From the NCBI RefSeq assembly GCF_039545135.1, contig NZ_BAABRU010000019.1, positions 35,655 through 99,654 of the forward strand: a stretch of DNA of 64,000 bases, written 5' to 3'. Source of the stretch: Herpetosiphon gulosus. Its GTDB lineage: Bacteria; Chloroflexota; Chloroflexia; Chloroflexales; Herpetosiphonaceae. The translations under genes and the position numbers were made by a program. This document shows, piece by piece, positions 45,611 to 56,300 of the stretch (positions within the stretch are counted from its first letter, which is position 1; every line of letters begins with the position of its first letter). The notes beneath the pieces were generated by a model. It searched no databases, was not told the DNA's origin, and was given only the letters and a program-made list of their open reading frames with translations.

Positions 45611-46528
45611 TTAGGCTTCTACTCTGGGAGCTAGGTTCGACGTTGAGATGTGGATAGAACTGCGTTTGGCAGCCCAAGCCTGATAATAGAGCCAGAGTCC
45701 CCGCAGCATACAAACAAGCGAAAGCGCGAAAAATAGATCAAACACCACATTCGCCATAATTAATAAGCGATAAATCAGCGCTACCGCAACCCCAAAGAGG
45801 CACTGATGCCACGGTTTACTGGGAGTTGTCCCAGGATCGGTGATCATATAGAAAGTAAAGAGGGTAAAGGCGACACTCGTCATCGGGAGTAATGCCGGCC
45901 CAAATAAATGCCCACTGATGATCGTTCCTAAGGCTGCTTGGAGGACGAACCCGCCAATCCAGCCAAGAATCAGCGGCAAGCGTTTCGTAAAATGAATATT
46001 CAGGAATGAGCCAGAAATGACGATGATGACCGGAATTAGCAGATCGGCAATGCCATAGATATTTTCGGTAAAATGATATGGCGGGACAATACTTACCGCA
46101 GGAAACAAGACTAATGTCACCGAAATTCCAAAGTTAGATGGGTTGAGAAAGTGGCGTTCGCCCCGGGCATGCGGTGCACGAAACAGAGTTTTAGAGCCAA
46201 TTGCCACAGCTGAAGCAAAGACAATTGGCCAAATACGCTGGTTGGCATAGACAAGCATACTAATTGCAAGCCCAGTAATATGTGCAGATAGCAGAAAATC
46301 GACCATACAACGCCAACCACCGCCATAACGAACAGGCCGTGATTCATCACGGGCAGCCAACCACTCAAGCAATAGTTCCATTCCATAGGTCGTGGCTAGT
46401 GCGGCCACAACATATGACCATGGCTGTTCAAAACCAAAGACAGTCCGGCCTAAAATGTTCAAAACGGTAATGGCAATCGCAAAGCGACGGAGCGCCATCA
46501 CCCGCACATCTGGTTTTGGATCGATCAT
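45611..46528 (-). CDS. Second copy of enediyne protein E5/UnbU (RnfD-like membrane protein)
   Basis: This gives 305 aa from ATG 46528 (AGGTG 7 nt before; GTG 46534 possible). It is the same length as the plus-strand copy at 52431 and clearly homologous: VMALRRFAIAITVLNILGRT, FGFEQPWSYVVAALATTYG, RHFLNPSNFGISVTLVLFP, GSFLNIHFTKRLPLI and YMITDPGTTPS occur in both. About eight spans show the NqrB/RnfD fold; D-PGTTPS recalls the flavin attachment region of that family. It is paired with the E4 copy upstream. Why two copies exist is unknown. Confidence 0.85.
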   Translation of the reverse strand: MIDPKPDVRVMALRRFAIAITVLNILGRTVFGFEQPWSYVVAALATTYGMELLLEWLAARDESRPVRYGGGWRCMVDFLLSAHITGLAISMLVYANQRIWPIVFASAVAIGSKTLFRAPHARGERHFLNPSNFGISVTLVLFPAVSIVPPYHFTENIYGIADLLIPVIIVISGSFLNIHFTKRLPLILGWIGGFVLQAALGTIISGHLFGPALLPMTSVAFTLFTFYMITDPGTTPSKPWHQCLFGVAVALIYRLLIMANVVFDLFFALSLVCMLRGLWLYYQAWAAKRSSIHISTSNLAPRVEA

Positions 46529-46622
46529 ACTCACACACCTATCTAACGAGCCTCTATGGTACTCAGGTTTGCGTTATCCTTGCTGATTCTGAGGCTTGGT
46601 AATCAGCAGCGCCGCAAGAGCA

Positions 46623-48566
46623 TCAATTCGTCGAGCCGAGCAAAATCGTATAATTTCCAGGTTTTAATAATTGGCGAGTTTTTACAATCGCCCCAGCCCT
46701 TGTTCGCCAGGTAATTTCGACATTAATCTGACTATCACCCTTCAGATCACCTAAACCGAAGTGCAGATCATAGCTGCGTTTGCCGGAGTGTCCGTTACCA
46801 CCATCGACTTGGGCAACCAAGGTACGACCATCGGGAAGCGTGATCGTGGCATTTGCGCCAATCGCCGCCAAACTTGGGGTCGGATCGCTCTGATAGCCTG
46901 ATAGCACGGCCAAAGGCTGATGAACATCGAGCGGTAGTCGTAGGCGAAGGCCCAAAGCTTTGGTGTTAATCGGGCTTGTATTGTGATAGAACCACGATGA
47001 TTCCCATTGATTGGCTAAGGCAAAATCTAAGCGTCCATCACCATCAACATCGGCTGTAGCAATGCCACGGGTTACATGAGGAGCATCCAAATTAAGCTCG
47101 GCTGCAAGATTGTGATAGCGGCCAGTGGCATCACGAACAAAAAAGGGATTAATTTGATGACCAGCAATATCATCGCCAGCTTGAAAGCTGGGCCAACTAG
47201 CAGGATCAGCCAATAAGGCATCATTACCAGTTGCTAATTCTTGTAGTTCAGGCCAATTATTAACCGTTCCTTTAACAAATCCGGTTGCCTGCACTATCTC
47301 AAGACTGGTGTCGTTATTAAAATCCGCCACCCGAATATCCCATCCCCAGCCGCTGCGAGCTAAACCCAAAGCCTCGCTGTGATCGCGGTAAGGGGCAAGG
47401 CCTTGAGTAAAACTTGTTTGATCTCCAGTGCTGAGGAAGGCAAAGTTACTCTCATGCAGTCCATAATCGGTCGTAATGTTGCTGACAAAAATGTCTGGAA
47501 TAGCATCGCTGTTGAGATCGCTGAATTCAACACCCATCCCCTTGAACGAGTCATGGCCGACCCTTTTTGAGCTTGGAATATTAAATCCCGCTTGGCCTTC
47601 CAGTAATAAAAATTTTAGCGTGCCAGGTGTTGATTGATTAAGCAGTAACCGATCAGGTCCGAAATCGTTGGCAATATAGAGTTCTGGTAACAGGTCGCCG
47701 TTGAGGTCAGCAGCACCTAGGGCAAACGTCCAGCCATGATTAAGTTCGCGTTCGAGCACCTGCTCAACCGGCATAAACTGACCCCCAAATGGTTGATCAG
47801 GACGAGCAGTCCAGCGCAAGAAGTGTTTGTTTCCTCCGTTGAACGCTCGCGACATTGAGGCCTGCATCGACTCAGCCTTGCTAGAGTTTTCATCTAAGAT
47901 CTGCGCTCCATCGGGAAAATAATTACCTAGAATTAAATCTTGATGGCCGTCGCCATCGAAATCGGCAAGTAACCCTGCGCTGGTATACCAACGTTCGGAC
48001 TGGCTAATGAGTTCTTGGACAACGAATCGCTCAGCGGTAAGCGAACCATCGGTTGGTTGTTGGAAAAACAGCAGTGGTGTTCGTCCCCAGTAATAAACCA
48101 AGAGATCAAGCACACCATCTTCGTTGAAATCACCCGGTAGACATCCCATTGGGGACATCGTGGTTGGGTTATAGGGATGTGGGCTGGGATTAAGCGCAAA
48201 GGGCACGTAGCGCAAATCGGCCTGAGGTACGGGAGTAACAATCACTTGATCAATTCGTGGGTCAACATAGCAAATATCATTGGATAACCCGTCAGCATCA
48301 AGATCGTTGATGGCGATTGCTGCTCCGACCGATGAGATCCAAGCGCTAATATGGGTCAAGCTCGGATTGACTGTCCGAATAGTCGATTGGGGATAACCAC
48401 TTAATGTTGGCAGGGTTGAGGGGGTAAATTGAAACGATTTGGCTAATTCGCTGCGTTCTGCTGCCGATAACTGTGGTTCTCGGGCTAAGCCAAAGCAGAT
48501 CAATAGGATCAGGCTAACGATGAAACGTCCGTGATATTTTTGCCACAAGCTCCTAATCATACGCAT
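46623..48566 (-). CDS. Second copy of enediyne protein E4/UnbV (FG-GAP/ASPIC protein)
   Basis: This gives 647 aa from ATG 48566 (AGGAGG 4 nt before). An N-terminal signal or anchor (FIVSLILLICFGLA) is followed by FG-GAP/VCBS-type calcium repeats (DLDADGLSNDICYVD, DFNEDGVLDLLVYYWGR, DFDGDGHQDLILGNYFPDG, DLNSDAIPDIFVSNIT, DVDGDGRLDFALANQW). It ends with an ASPIC/UnbV domain (ATITLPDGRTLVAQVDGG, SGKRSYDLHFGLG). It is homologous along its length to the copy at 50496 but is diverged. It is the first gene of the minus-strand arm, divergent from the E3 gene. Confidence 0.85.
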   Translation of the reverse strand: MRMIRSLWQKYHGRFIVSLILLICFGLAREPQLSAAERSELAKSFQFTPSTLPTLSGYPQSTIRTVNPSLTHISAWISSVGAAIAINDLDADGLSNDICYVDPRIDQVIVTPVPQADLRYVPFALNPSPHPYNPTTMSPMGCLPGDFNEDGVLDLLVYYWGRTPLLFFQQPTDGSLTAERFVVQELISQSERWYTSAGLLADFDGDGHQDLILGNYFPDGAQILDENSSKAESMQASMSRAFNGGNKHFLRWTARPDQPFGGQFMPVEQVLERELNHGWTFALGAADLNGDLLPELYIANDFGPDRLLLNQSTPGTLKFLLLEGQAGFNIPSSKRVGHDSFKGMGVEFSDLNSDAIPDIFVSNITTDYGLHESNFAFLSTGDQTSFTQGLAPYRDHSEALGLARSGWGWDIRVADFNNDTSLEIVQATGFVKGTVNNWPELQELATGNDALLADPASWPSFQAGDDIAGHQINPFFVRDATGRYHNLAAELNLDAPHVTRGIATADVDGDGRLDFALANQWESSWFYHNTSPINTKALGLRLRLPLDVHQPLAVLSGYQSDPTPSLAAIGANATITLPDGRTLVAQVDGGNGHSGKRSYDLHFGLGDLKGDSQINVEITWRTRAGAIVKTRQLLKPGNYTILLGSTN

Positions 48567-49545
48567 AGCACCTCCTATAAGGAAACTTTTAGATACGCAA
48601 ACAGCCAAGATCTAAATCACCTTGAGATGATCGAAATCTAAACAATGACTGATCGAACTAGCGGTTTCTATACCGAAACTGCCAGTCTTAGCGGCTATCG
48701 CAATCGTAAACCACACTGATTGGCAAGATTGGATGCAACGAATTAAAACTTGCCCTGATGGATGGAGCGGTGTTGGGTGGTAACAGTGGATAGAGAGGAG
48801 ATCGAGATGTTCTATACCTAAAGACAGGTTGTTGTTACCACAGTAGATCATGTTCTTGATGGCGGAAATGTTCCAGCAATGGGTAAAAGGATTGTGGATG
48901 GTATTTGAGGATTGTGGTTGATTTAGGGTTTTGCTGTTTCATTTAAGCCATTATGCGCATGGGTTGCTGTTAAAAATTATCCTCCTTGCTATACTATGCT
49001 TCGAAATAATCCTGTATGCGGATCTTCAAGCCGAAGCTTAACATATTCGTAGAATAAGAACAACTAGGGATTGCACTTTAGATCGTTCGAGATTTGGTGG
49101 TGTTGAGGTAGCTCAATTAATCGTGCTGATCCGCGTTGCGACGGCAATGGATGTGCCCATACCAAATAACCTGCATCATCAGCCTGCTGTCACAATCAAT
49201 GCCAGTGGGCTTTTTAAATTTAGCTAGATAGTTGATTAATCCTAGACAATTATGGTACTCTAGCGACATTCCAAGCATGCTCATCCATCACTCAAGCCAC
49301 AAGTATCGTCAATATCCTATAACCGAGCCTTTAGAATATCATTGAATCACAACGATTTAGCCCTTGGTAGTACGCTATTGTTGTGCTCACTAGCCGCAAT
49401 ACTCATCACCAGAATATAGCACAATAGTCCTATGACAGTGTAGGCCTTATCTGAAAGATTGTAGCTAAACACTCCCCCTTATAGAGCTATCTAGATAACT
49501 ATCAACAACAGGGTAGACAATCTCAGTACAAGGAAGGCAGGCTCT
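48567..49545. other. Divergent control region between the two arms
   Basis: This is 979 bp without a supported gene; the small open frame at 48612-48851 has no ribosome site or homology. It must hold promoters for both arms. Visible features are the orphan terminator/20-bp repeat at 49181-49243 and a partly inverted relative of its CTAGATAGTTGAT core at about 49488-49506 (CTAGATAACTATCAAC), 40-57 nt before ATG 49546, which could be an operator. Confidence 0.55.
49181..49243 (+). repeat. Right copy of the direct repeat with orphan terminator
   Basis: A stem 49181-49189 with 49201-49210 region (pairs kept by two G-U pairs) is followed by CTTTTTAAATTT and the exact 20-bp CTAGATAGTTGATTAATCCT (49224-49243). 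No plus-strand gene ends before it. It parallels the gpmI terminator plus the same 20 bp at 34017-34080, so it looks like a decayed duplicate. Confidence 0.7.
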
Positions 49546-50499
49546 ATGTTGCTTAACCGTGTCTTGACGTACCCGCTGCGTCTCTCTCCACTCGAAGCGA
49601 CATTTGCGCGGCGCGGGTTTCCCATCGGCGATACGCAAAATCAAGCCCGGCTTGAAAGAATCGGCAAAACATTTTTACATGGCTATCACGCTGCGCTCGA
49701 TAACCAAGGCTTAGGCCAACTCAAACAGCAACTTGAGCAGATCGACCCCCAATTACAGGGTTTCGGCTTCGAAGGCGCAGGCATGGGCTTGGCAATCCTT
49801 GATCAACTTACGCCATGGAAAGGCCAGCGCGTCCAAGCGTTTTTAGCCAACGAAGGCCAGCATCAACGCTATGTTATTCATGTTGGGGTTGGTTGGGCCG
49901 TTGCACGGATGCGCTGGACGCTGCCAAAGGTGGTGCAAGCGCTTGACCCGATCTTACGCTGGTTGGTGCTCGATGGCTATGGCTTTCATCAAGGCTATTT
50001 CGCTTGGCACGAGTCGTTCATCCAGCAGCACCACCCCAAAAAATTCGATGCCAAACAACTGGCGATTTTTGACCAAGGGCTGGGCCGTAGTTTGTGGTTT
50101 GTCACCAGTTCCAACCCACGCATGATCGCCAATGTGATCAGCCGTTTTGCCCAAGAGCGCCAGATTAACCTCTGGGCCGGAATTGGCTTAGCTTGTGCCT
50201 ACGCTGGCAGCAACAATCCCGAAGCCTTGCATGCCATCGCTGAATTGGGTGAAACCTATAGCACCGCGATTGCTCAGGGGGTAAGTTTTGCCGCCAAAAC
50301 ACGTCTTCATGCTGGGTACATCCCTGAGCATAGTGAGTTGGCCTGCCAGATTTTATGCCAGCAAAGCGTGGCTGAAGCGGCGGCTATTACTGATCAACAA
50401 CTTCTCAGTGTCAACCAGGATGGATCAATTGACTCATACCACCATTGGCAAGAGTTGATTCGGGCTTGTTACTTGAAGAAAGAGGCCGTCGCCGTATGA
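49546..50499 (+). CDS. unbL: Enediyne biosynthesis protein E3/UnbL (DUF1702)
   Basis: This is 317 aa, ATG behind AAGGAAGG. The sequence fits DUF1702: it begins LTYPLRLSPLEATFARRGFP, then TFLHGYHAAL, FEGAGMGLAILDQLTPW, HVGVGWAVARMRW, VLDGYGFHQGYFAWHE and LWFVTSSNPRMIANVISRF. Proteins of this family accompany enediyne PKSs, where they are among the conserved cassette members of unknown function (established association). It has no signal peptide. Its stop codon overlaps the start of E4 (ATGA, 50496-50499), so the two are translationally coupled. Confidence 0.9.
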   Translation: MLLNRVLTYPLRLSPLEATFARRGFPIGDTQNQARLERIGKTFLHGYHAALDNQGLGQLKQQLEQIDPQLQGFGFEGAGMGLAILDQLTPWKGQRVQAFLANEGQHQRYVIHVGVGWAVARMRWTLPKVVQALDPILRWLVLDGYGFHQGYFAWHESFIQQHHPKKFDAKQLAIFDQGLGRSLWFVTSSNPRMIANVISRFAQERQINLWAGIGLACAYAGSNNPEALHAIAELGETYSTAIAQGVSFAAKTRLHAGYIPEHSELACQILCQQSVAEAAAITDQQLLSVNQDGSIDSYHHWQELIRACYLKKEAVAV

Positions 50500-52412
50500 A
50501 ACAGACCTTGTTGAAATACCAAACCCAGTTGCTGGCTGTCGCGGTGCTAGTTGGCACGTTTATTGTGGCCCAACCACCAACGCTTTCCCAGGCTGAGCAA
50601 GCCGATTTGAGCCAAAGTTTTGGCTTTGCGCAGCAGCCCCTTACCCCATTGGCGGGCCATACTCAGCGCTTTATTCGCCCAGTTAATCCAAGTTTGGTCC
50701 ATATTGATGCTTGGATCTCGTCGGTTGGGGCGGCGATTGCCCTCAACGATCTCGATAACGATGGTTTATCCAATGATATTTGTTATGTCGATACGCGGAT
50801 TGATCAAGTGGTGGTACAGCCAGCCCAAGCCAGCAACGCGCGTTATCCAGCCTTTGCGCTTGATCCAAGCAGCCTCAAATACGATGCCAGCACGATGGCT
50901 CCGATGGGATGTTTGCCCAGCGATATCAACGAAGATGGCATGCTCGATTTGATTGTGTATTACTGGGGTCGCACGCCAATTATCTTTGTGCAGCAATATC
51001 AAGGGGCAAATGTCGATCTCAGCAGCCAAAGCTATGTCGCCCAAGAGCTTGTAACCACAGGCGAGCGCTGGTTTACCAACACTGGTTTGGTCAGCGATTT
51101 CGACGGCGATGGGCATCAGGATTTGCTATTTGCCAATTATTTTCCTGATGGCGCGGCGATTCTCGATGCCAAATCGAGCCGCAAGCAAACCATGCAAGCT
51201 TCGATGTCACGCGCATTCAACGGCGGCGATAAGCACTTTTTCCTTTGGCAGCAAACCAGCGCCGAGCAAGCGCCATTTGTGGCTGTGCCCGATGTACTCA
51301 GCGGCGAGTTGAACCACGGCTGGACGTTGGCACTGGGAACCTACGATTTTAACAATGATCTGTTGCCCGAACTGTATATTGGCAACGATTTCGGCCCAGA
51401 TCGCTTTTTGATCAATCGATCAACGCCTGGCACGATCAAATTAGAGCTAGCTGAGGGCAGTGGTGGCTTCACGATTCCCACATCCAAAGTGCTAGGCCAC
51501 GATTCGTTCAAAGGCATGGGCGTTGATTTCAGCGATCTCAACAGCGATCAGCACCCCGATATATTTGTGAGCAACATCACCACGCCGTTTGGTTTGCACG
51601 AAAGCAATTTTGCCTATGTCAGCGACCCCAGCGCCAAACTCGATCAAAGTGAATTGCCCGATTACACCGACCAAAGCGAGCAACTTGGTTTTGGGCGCAG
51701 CGGTTGGGCTTGGGATATTAAGTTGGCTGATTTCAATAACGATCAGCGCGACGAGATTTTGCAAGCCACGGGCTTTGTCAAAGGCAACATCAATCGTTGG
51801 CCTGAGCTGCAAGAATTGGCCACAGGCAACGATCAATTGCTAGCCGACCCCGCCAGTTGGCCGCGTTTCAGCGCTGGCGACGATATTGCGGGCCATCAAA
51901 TTAATCCATTTTTCAGCCAAGCCGCCGATGGCCGCTACTACGACCTTGCCAAACCGCTGGGCTTTGCACCAACCGTCAGCCGTGGCATTGCGGTTGGCGA
52001 TGTTGATGGCGATGGCAAGCTCGATTTTGCCGCAGCCAACCAATGGGAAGATTCGATCTTCTACCACAACACCAGCCAAAACAGCAATCAAGCGCTTGGT
52101 TTACGCCTACGCATCGCAACTGATGACAAGGCCAGCAGCGTTACAGGTTTCCAACCAACTAGCGCCGCGATTCCAGCGATTGGGGCACATGTCACGGTTA
52201 AATTACCCGATGGTCGCACACTTACCAGCCAAGTTGATGGCGGCAATGGTCACTCAGGCAAACGCAGCTACGATCTGCACTTTGGCTTGGGGGCGCTTGA
52301 TCCACAAACCCAGCTTGAAGTAACCCTGCGCTGGCGTGGCCTTGATGGCAGCGTTCAAACCAGCGTCGTTCAGCTCAGCCCGGGCAACCATACTTTGGTA
52401 CTTGGCCAATAA
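50496..52412 (+). CDS. unbV: Enediyne biosynthesis protein E4/UnbV (FG-GAP/ASPIC protein)
   Basis: This gives 638 aa from ATG 50496. An N-terminal hydrophobic segment (TQLLAVAVLVGTFIVA) suggests export or anchoring. FG-GAP/VCBS repeats follow (DLDNDGLSNDICYVD, DINEDGMLDLIVYYWGR, DFDGDGHQDLLFANYFPDG, DLNSDQHPDIFVSNIT, DVDGDGKLDFAAANQW), forming a calcium-binding propeller. A C-terminal ASPIC/UnbV domain ends it (VTVKLPDGRTLTSQVDGG, SGKRSYDLHFGLG). It is conserved with enediyne PKSs. Its function is not known; modification of the polyene is suspected in the literature on the family. Confidence 0.92.
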   Translation: MKQTLLKYQTQLLAVAVLVGTFIVAQPPTLSQAEQADLSQSFGFAQQPLTPLAGHTQRFIRPVNPSLVHIDAWISSVGAAIALNDLDNDGLSNDICYVDTRIDQVVVQPAQASNARYPAFALDPSSLKYDASTMAPMGCLPSDINEDGMLDLIVYYWGRTPIIFVQQYQGANVDLSSQSYVAQELVTTGERWFTNTGLVSDFDGDGHQDLLFANYFPDGAAILDAKSSRKQTMQASMSRAFNGGDKHFFLWQQTSAEQAPFVAVPDVLSGELNHGWTLALGTYDFNNDLLPELYIGNDFGPDRFLINRSTPGTIKLELAEGSGGFTIPTSKVLGHDSFKGMGVDFSDLNSDQHPDIFVSNITTPFGLHESNFAYVSDPSAKLDQSELPDYTDQSEQLGFGRSGWAWDIKLADFNNDQRDEILQATGFVKGNINRWPELQELATGNDQLLADPASWPRFSAGDDIAGHQINPFFSQAADGRYYDLAKPLGFAPTVSRGIAVGDVDGDGKLDFAAANQWEDSIFYHNTSQNSNQALGLRLRIATDDKASSVTGFQPTSAAIPAIGAHVTVKLPDGRTLTSQVDGGNGHSGKRSYDLHFGLGALDPQTQLEVTLRWRGLDGSVQTSVVQLSPGNHTLVLGQ

Positions 52413-52430
52413 TTGCGCAAGGAGTTTTGT

Positions 52431-53348
52431 ATGCAAACCGCCGTTCCTGATATTCGAATTATGGCCTTGCGCCGTTTTGCCATCGCCATCAGCTTGCTGA
52501 ATATTCTTGGCCGCACGATTTTTGGCTTTGAGCAGCCGTGGTCGTATGTGCTGGCCGCCTTGGCAACCACCTATGGCCTGGAAATTGTGTTTGAATTGAT
52601 GCTGGCTCGCCAGCAAAAGCAGCAGCCCAATTTTATGGGTGGCTTTGGCAAATTGGTCGATTTTCTGTTGCCAGCGCATATTTCGGGCTTGGCGATTAGT
52701 ATGTTGCTGTATTCGAATCAGCGCGTTACGCCGATTATTTTTGCCTCAGCCGTAGCAATTTGCTCCAAAATTTTGTTGCGTGCGCCGCTGGGCAAGGGCT
52801 ATCGCCACTTTCTCAACCCATCGAATTTTGGCATTACCGTGACCTTGCTGCTGTTTACGTCGGTGGCTAGCGCTCCGGCCTATCACTTTACCGAAAATCT
52901 GTATGGCGTAGCCGATTTGTTGCTGCCTTTGGTGATTATCATCAGCGGCTCGTTTTTGAACATCAATTTCACCAAACGCTTACCATTAATTATTGGCTGG
53001 GTTGGTGGGTTTGTGTTGCAAGGACTATTTGCCATGTTCGTGACTGGGCATAGTTTGAATGCCTCGCTCTTGCCGATGAGCAGTTTAGCTTTTGCCCTAT
53101 TTACCTTCTATATGATCACCGATCCCGGCACAACGCCCAGCCGTGGTTGGATGCAATTTGCCTTTGGCGCGAGCGTCGCAGCAGTTTATCGAATATTGAT
53201 CATCTTGCATATTCCCTACACGCTATTTATTGCCCTAACCTTGGTGTGTATTGTGCGTGGAGCCTATTTACACTACCATGCTTGGAACACTAAACGCCTC
53301 GCAGCAACCCAAAATCAACCAAACCTAGCCTCAGGAGCAGAAGCATGA
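52431..53348 (+). CDS. unbU: Enediyne biosynthesis protein E5/UnbU (RnfD-like membrane protein)
   Basis: This gives 305 aa from ATG 52431 (AAGGAG 6 nt before). It has about eight spans and NqrB/RnfD-family features. It shares RHFLNPSNFGITVTLLLF, GSFLNINFTKRLPLIIGW and TFYMITDPGTTPSRG with the copy at 45611. In the family, such proteins carry flavin and pass electrons, so an electron supply for acetylene formation is plausible. Its stop overlaps the PKS start (ATGA, 53345-53348), keeping the cassette coupled. Confidence 0.92.
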   Translation: MQTAVPDIRIMALRRFAIAISLLNILGRTIFGFEQPWSYVLAALATTYGLEIVFELMLARQQKQQPNFMGGFGKLVDFLLPAHISGLAISMLLYSNQRVTPIIFASAVAICSKILLRAPLGKGYRHFLNPSNFGITVTLLLFTSVASAPAYHFTENLYGVADLLLPLVIIISGSFLNINFTKRLPLIIGWVGGFVLQGLFAMFVTGHSLNASLLPMSSLAFALFTFYMITDPGTTPSRGWMQFAFGASVAAVYRILIILHIPYTLFIALTLVCIVRGAYLHYHAWNTKRLAATQNQPNLASGAEA

Positions 53349-56300
53349 GCCACGCTATTGCCATCGTCGGGGTAGCATGTCGCTACCCCGATGCCGATTC
53401 GCCCAAGGCTCTTTGGGAAATGGCCCTCGCCAAGCGCCGCGCTTTTCGGCGCATGCCCAACCAACGCTTGAATAATCTCGATTATATTTCATCCGATCCG
53501 GCAGCGATCGACAGCACCTACGTTGAATATGCCGCCGTTTTGCGTGATTACGAGTTTGATCGGGTGCGTTTTCGCGTGCCTGGCCATAGTTTTCGTTCCG
53601 CCGACATGGCCCATTGGTTAGCGCTCGATGTTGCCGACCAAGCTTTGCGCGATGCTGGCTTTGCCGATGGTCAGGGCTTGCCGCGCGAAAGCACCGGAGT
53701 GTATCTTGGCAATACGTTAACTGGTGAGTTTTCACGCGCCAACACCTTGCGCTTACGTTGGCCATTTGTAAGGCGGGTGGTCGCGGCTGGTTTGGCAGCA
53801 GAAGGCTGGTCGAGTGAGCAACGTGGTCAATTTTTGCAGCAACTCGAACAAAACTACAAAGCACCGTTCCCGATTGTCGATGCCGAAACCTTGGCAGGCG
53901 GTTTATCCAACACGATTGCAGGCCGAATTTGTAACCATTTTGATCTCATGGGCGGTGGCTATAGCGTTGATGGTGCATGTTCATCATCATTATTAGCGGT
54001 AACGACCGCCTGCACTGCGCTTGCCAGCGGCGAAGTTGATGTAGCCTTGGCGGGCGGGGTCGATCTCAGTCTTGATCCATTTGAGTTGGTTGGTTTTGCC
54101 CGCGCTGGAGCCTTAGCAACAGATTTGATGCGCATTTACGACCAACGCTCGGCTGGATTTTGGCCAGGCGAGGGCTGTGGCTTTGTCACCTTGATGCGAG
54201 CCGAGGATGCCTACGCTGAGCAACGCTCGATTTATGCCGTGATTCGCGGTTGGGGCATTTCGTCGGATGGCAGCGGCGGGATCACCCGGCCCGAAGTTGC
54301 TGGCCAAGTACTAATGCTCAAACGTGCTTATCGGCGCACTGGCTTCAATATTGATCAAGTGGGCTATTTTGAGGGCCATGGCACGGGTACGGCAGTTGGC
54401 GATGCAACTGAATTGCAAGCGATTGCCAAAGCCCGACTTGAAGTGCAGAATCCCAATTTGCCCATCGCCGCAGTTGGTTCGATCAAAGCCAACATCGGCC
54501 ATACCAAAGCAGCAGCAGGCATTGCTGGTTTCATTAAAGCCACAATGGCAGTGCATAACGCAATTTTGCCACCAACCACTGGCTGCGAACAACCACACAG
54601 TGCCTTGGAAACCTTGCGTGTGCTCGATGCACCCGAAGCATGGCCTGAGCACACCCCGCGTCGCGCAGGCGTAAGCAGTATGGGCTTTGGCGGCATCAAC
54701 GCCCATATCGTGCTCGAACAAGCTGAGCAAGCCAAACCAGCCAGCAATTGGCAGCCGTTTATTGGCCAAAACCACAGCCAAGATCTCGAATTAATTGTCG
54801 TTGCCAAGGCTGATCGTCAAGCCTTGCTGACTGAATTGCAGCAATTACGCCAACGCGCCGAACAACTTTCCTATGCCGAACTTAGCGATTTGGCCAACCA
54901 CTATGCCCAAGCCAATCCCACAGGATTGGCTCGTACCGCCGTAATTGCCAATAATCCGCGTCAACTGGCAACCAAACTTGATCTGTTGATCGCTCAGCTT
55001 GAAGCGGGAGTTAATCAACAGCTTGATTTCAAACAACAGATTTTTATTGGAATTGGCAAAAAACAACCAACGCTGGGTTTGCTATTTCCTGGTCAAGGTG
55101 CACCCCAAGCCAACCCCAAAAGCGCAGTATTTCAGCGCTTTGCCGAATTAAAGCCATTTTTGAGCCAAACCCAACTCAGCCAAGCCGAGCAAATTAACAC
55201 TGCCAACGCTCAGCCCAATATTGTGCGGGCAACGTTGGCTGGTCTGGATTTACTCAAGCAGTTCAAGCTGCAAGCCAGCGCTGCGGTTGGCCATAGTTTG
55301 GGCGAATTAAGCGCCTTGCACTGGGCCGGAGCCTACGATCAAGCGAGCTTAATCGAGTTGGCTCAAGCGCGTGGCCATGCTATGGCGAATTATGGTCAAG
55401 CTAATGGTGGCATGGCCAGCATCGGCGCAGATCCAAGTACAATCAAAAGCTTGATCAACGGCGATCAAGCGGTGATTGCTGGCTATAACGGGCCACAGCA
55501 AACCGTGATTGCTGGCAGCCGCGAGGCCATGAGCACGCTGGTTGAGCGGGCACAGCAGCAAGGCTTGGCCGCCACCAACTTGGCAGTTTCACATGCTTTT
55601 CATTCGCCAATGATGCAGCCAGCGATTCCAGTGCTCCAAGCGCATGTCGCGAACATTAGCGCTCAGCCATTGCAAAGCACCGTCTATTCAACCATCACTG
55701 GTACAAAACTTAGTGCTCAGATTGAGCTTGGCAGCTTGCTCAGTCAACAATTGACTGATCCAGTGCGTTTTGTTGAGGCAATTGAGGGCCTGAGCGAGTG
55801 CGATTTGTTGATCGAAGTTGGCCCGGGCACGATTTTGAGCCGCTTGGCCAGCGAATGTATCGGCGTGCCCGCAGTTTCCTTGGAGATTGAAAGCAATTCG
55901 CTAGCTGGCTTGTTCAAGAGCCTCGCGGCAGCCTTTGTGCTAGGCAGCCCGTTGGATTTGAGCTATCTAGCCCAAACCCGCTTCAGCCGCCCATTTGATT
56001 TACGCCATGAACCAAGCTTTTTGACCAACCCTTGTGAAACAGCCCCAGCCCAACTTGATGATCACCAGCCAAGTTTGAGCCTCGCTTCCAGCCCTAGCGC
56101 CCAGCTTGTCAGCCCAAGTAGCAGCAATGCAACTGAGCCACTGCAAATTGTGCGTGAGTTGGTGGCTGCTCGCAGCGAGTTACCACTGGCCTCAATCAAC
56201 GATAGCGACCATGTGCTTGGCGATTTGCACCTTAATTCGTTGACCGTTGGCCAGATTGTTAGCGAGGCGGCCCGCCTTTTGGGCTTGCAACCGCCTTTGG

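Noticed and set aside
48612..48851. 79-aa minus-strand frame upstream of the E4 copy
   Set aside because: It has no ribosome site and no recognisable protein features; the region is more likely control DNA.
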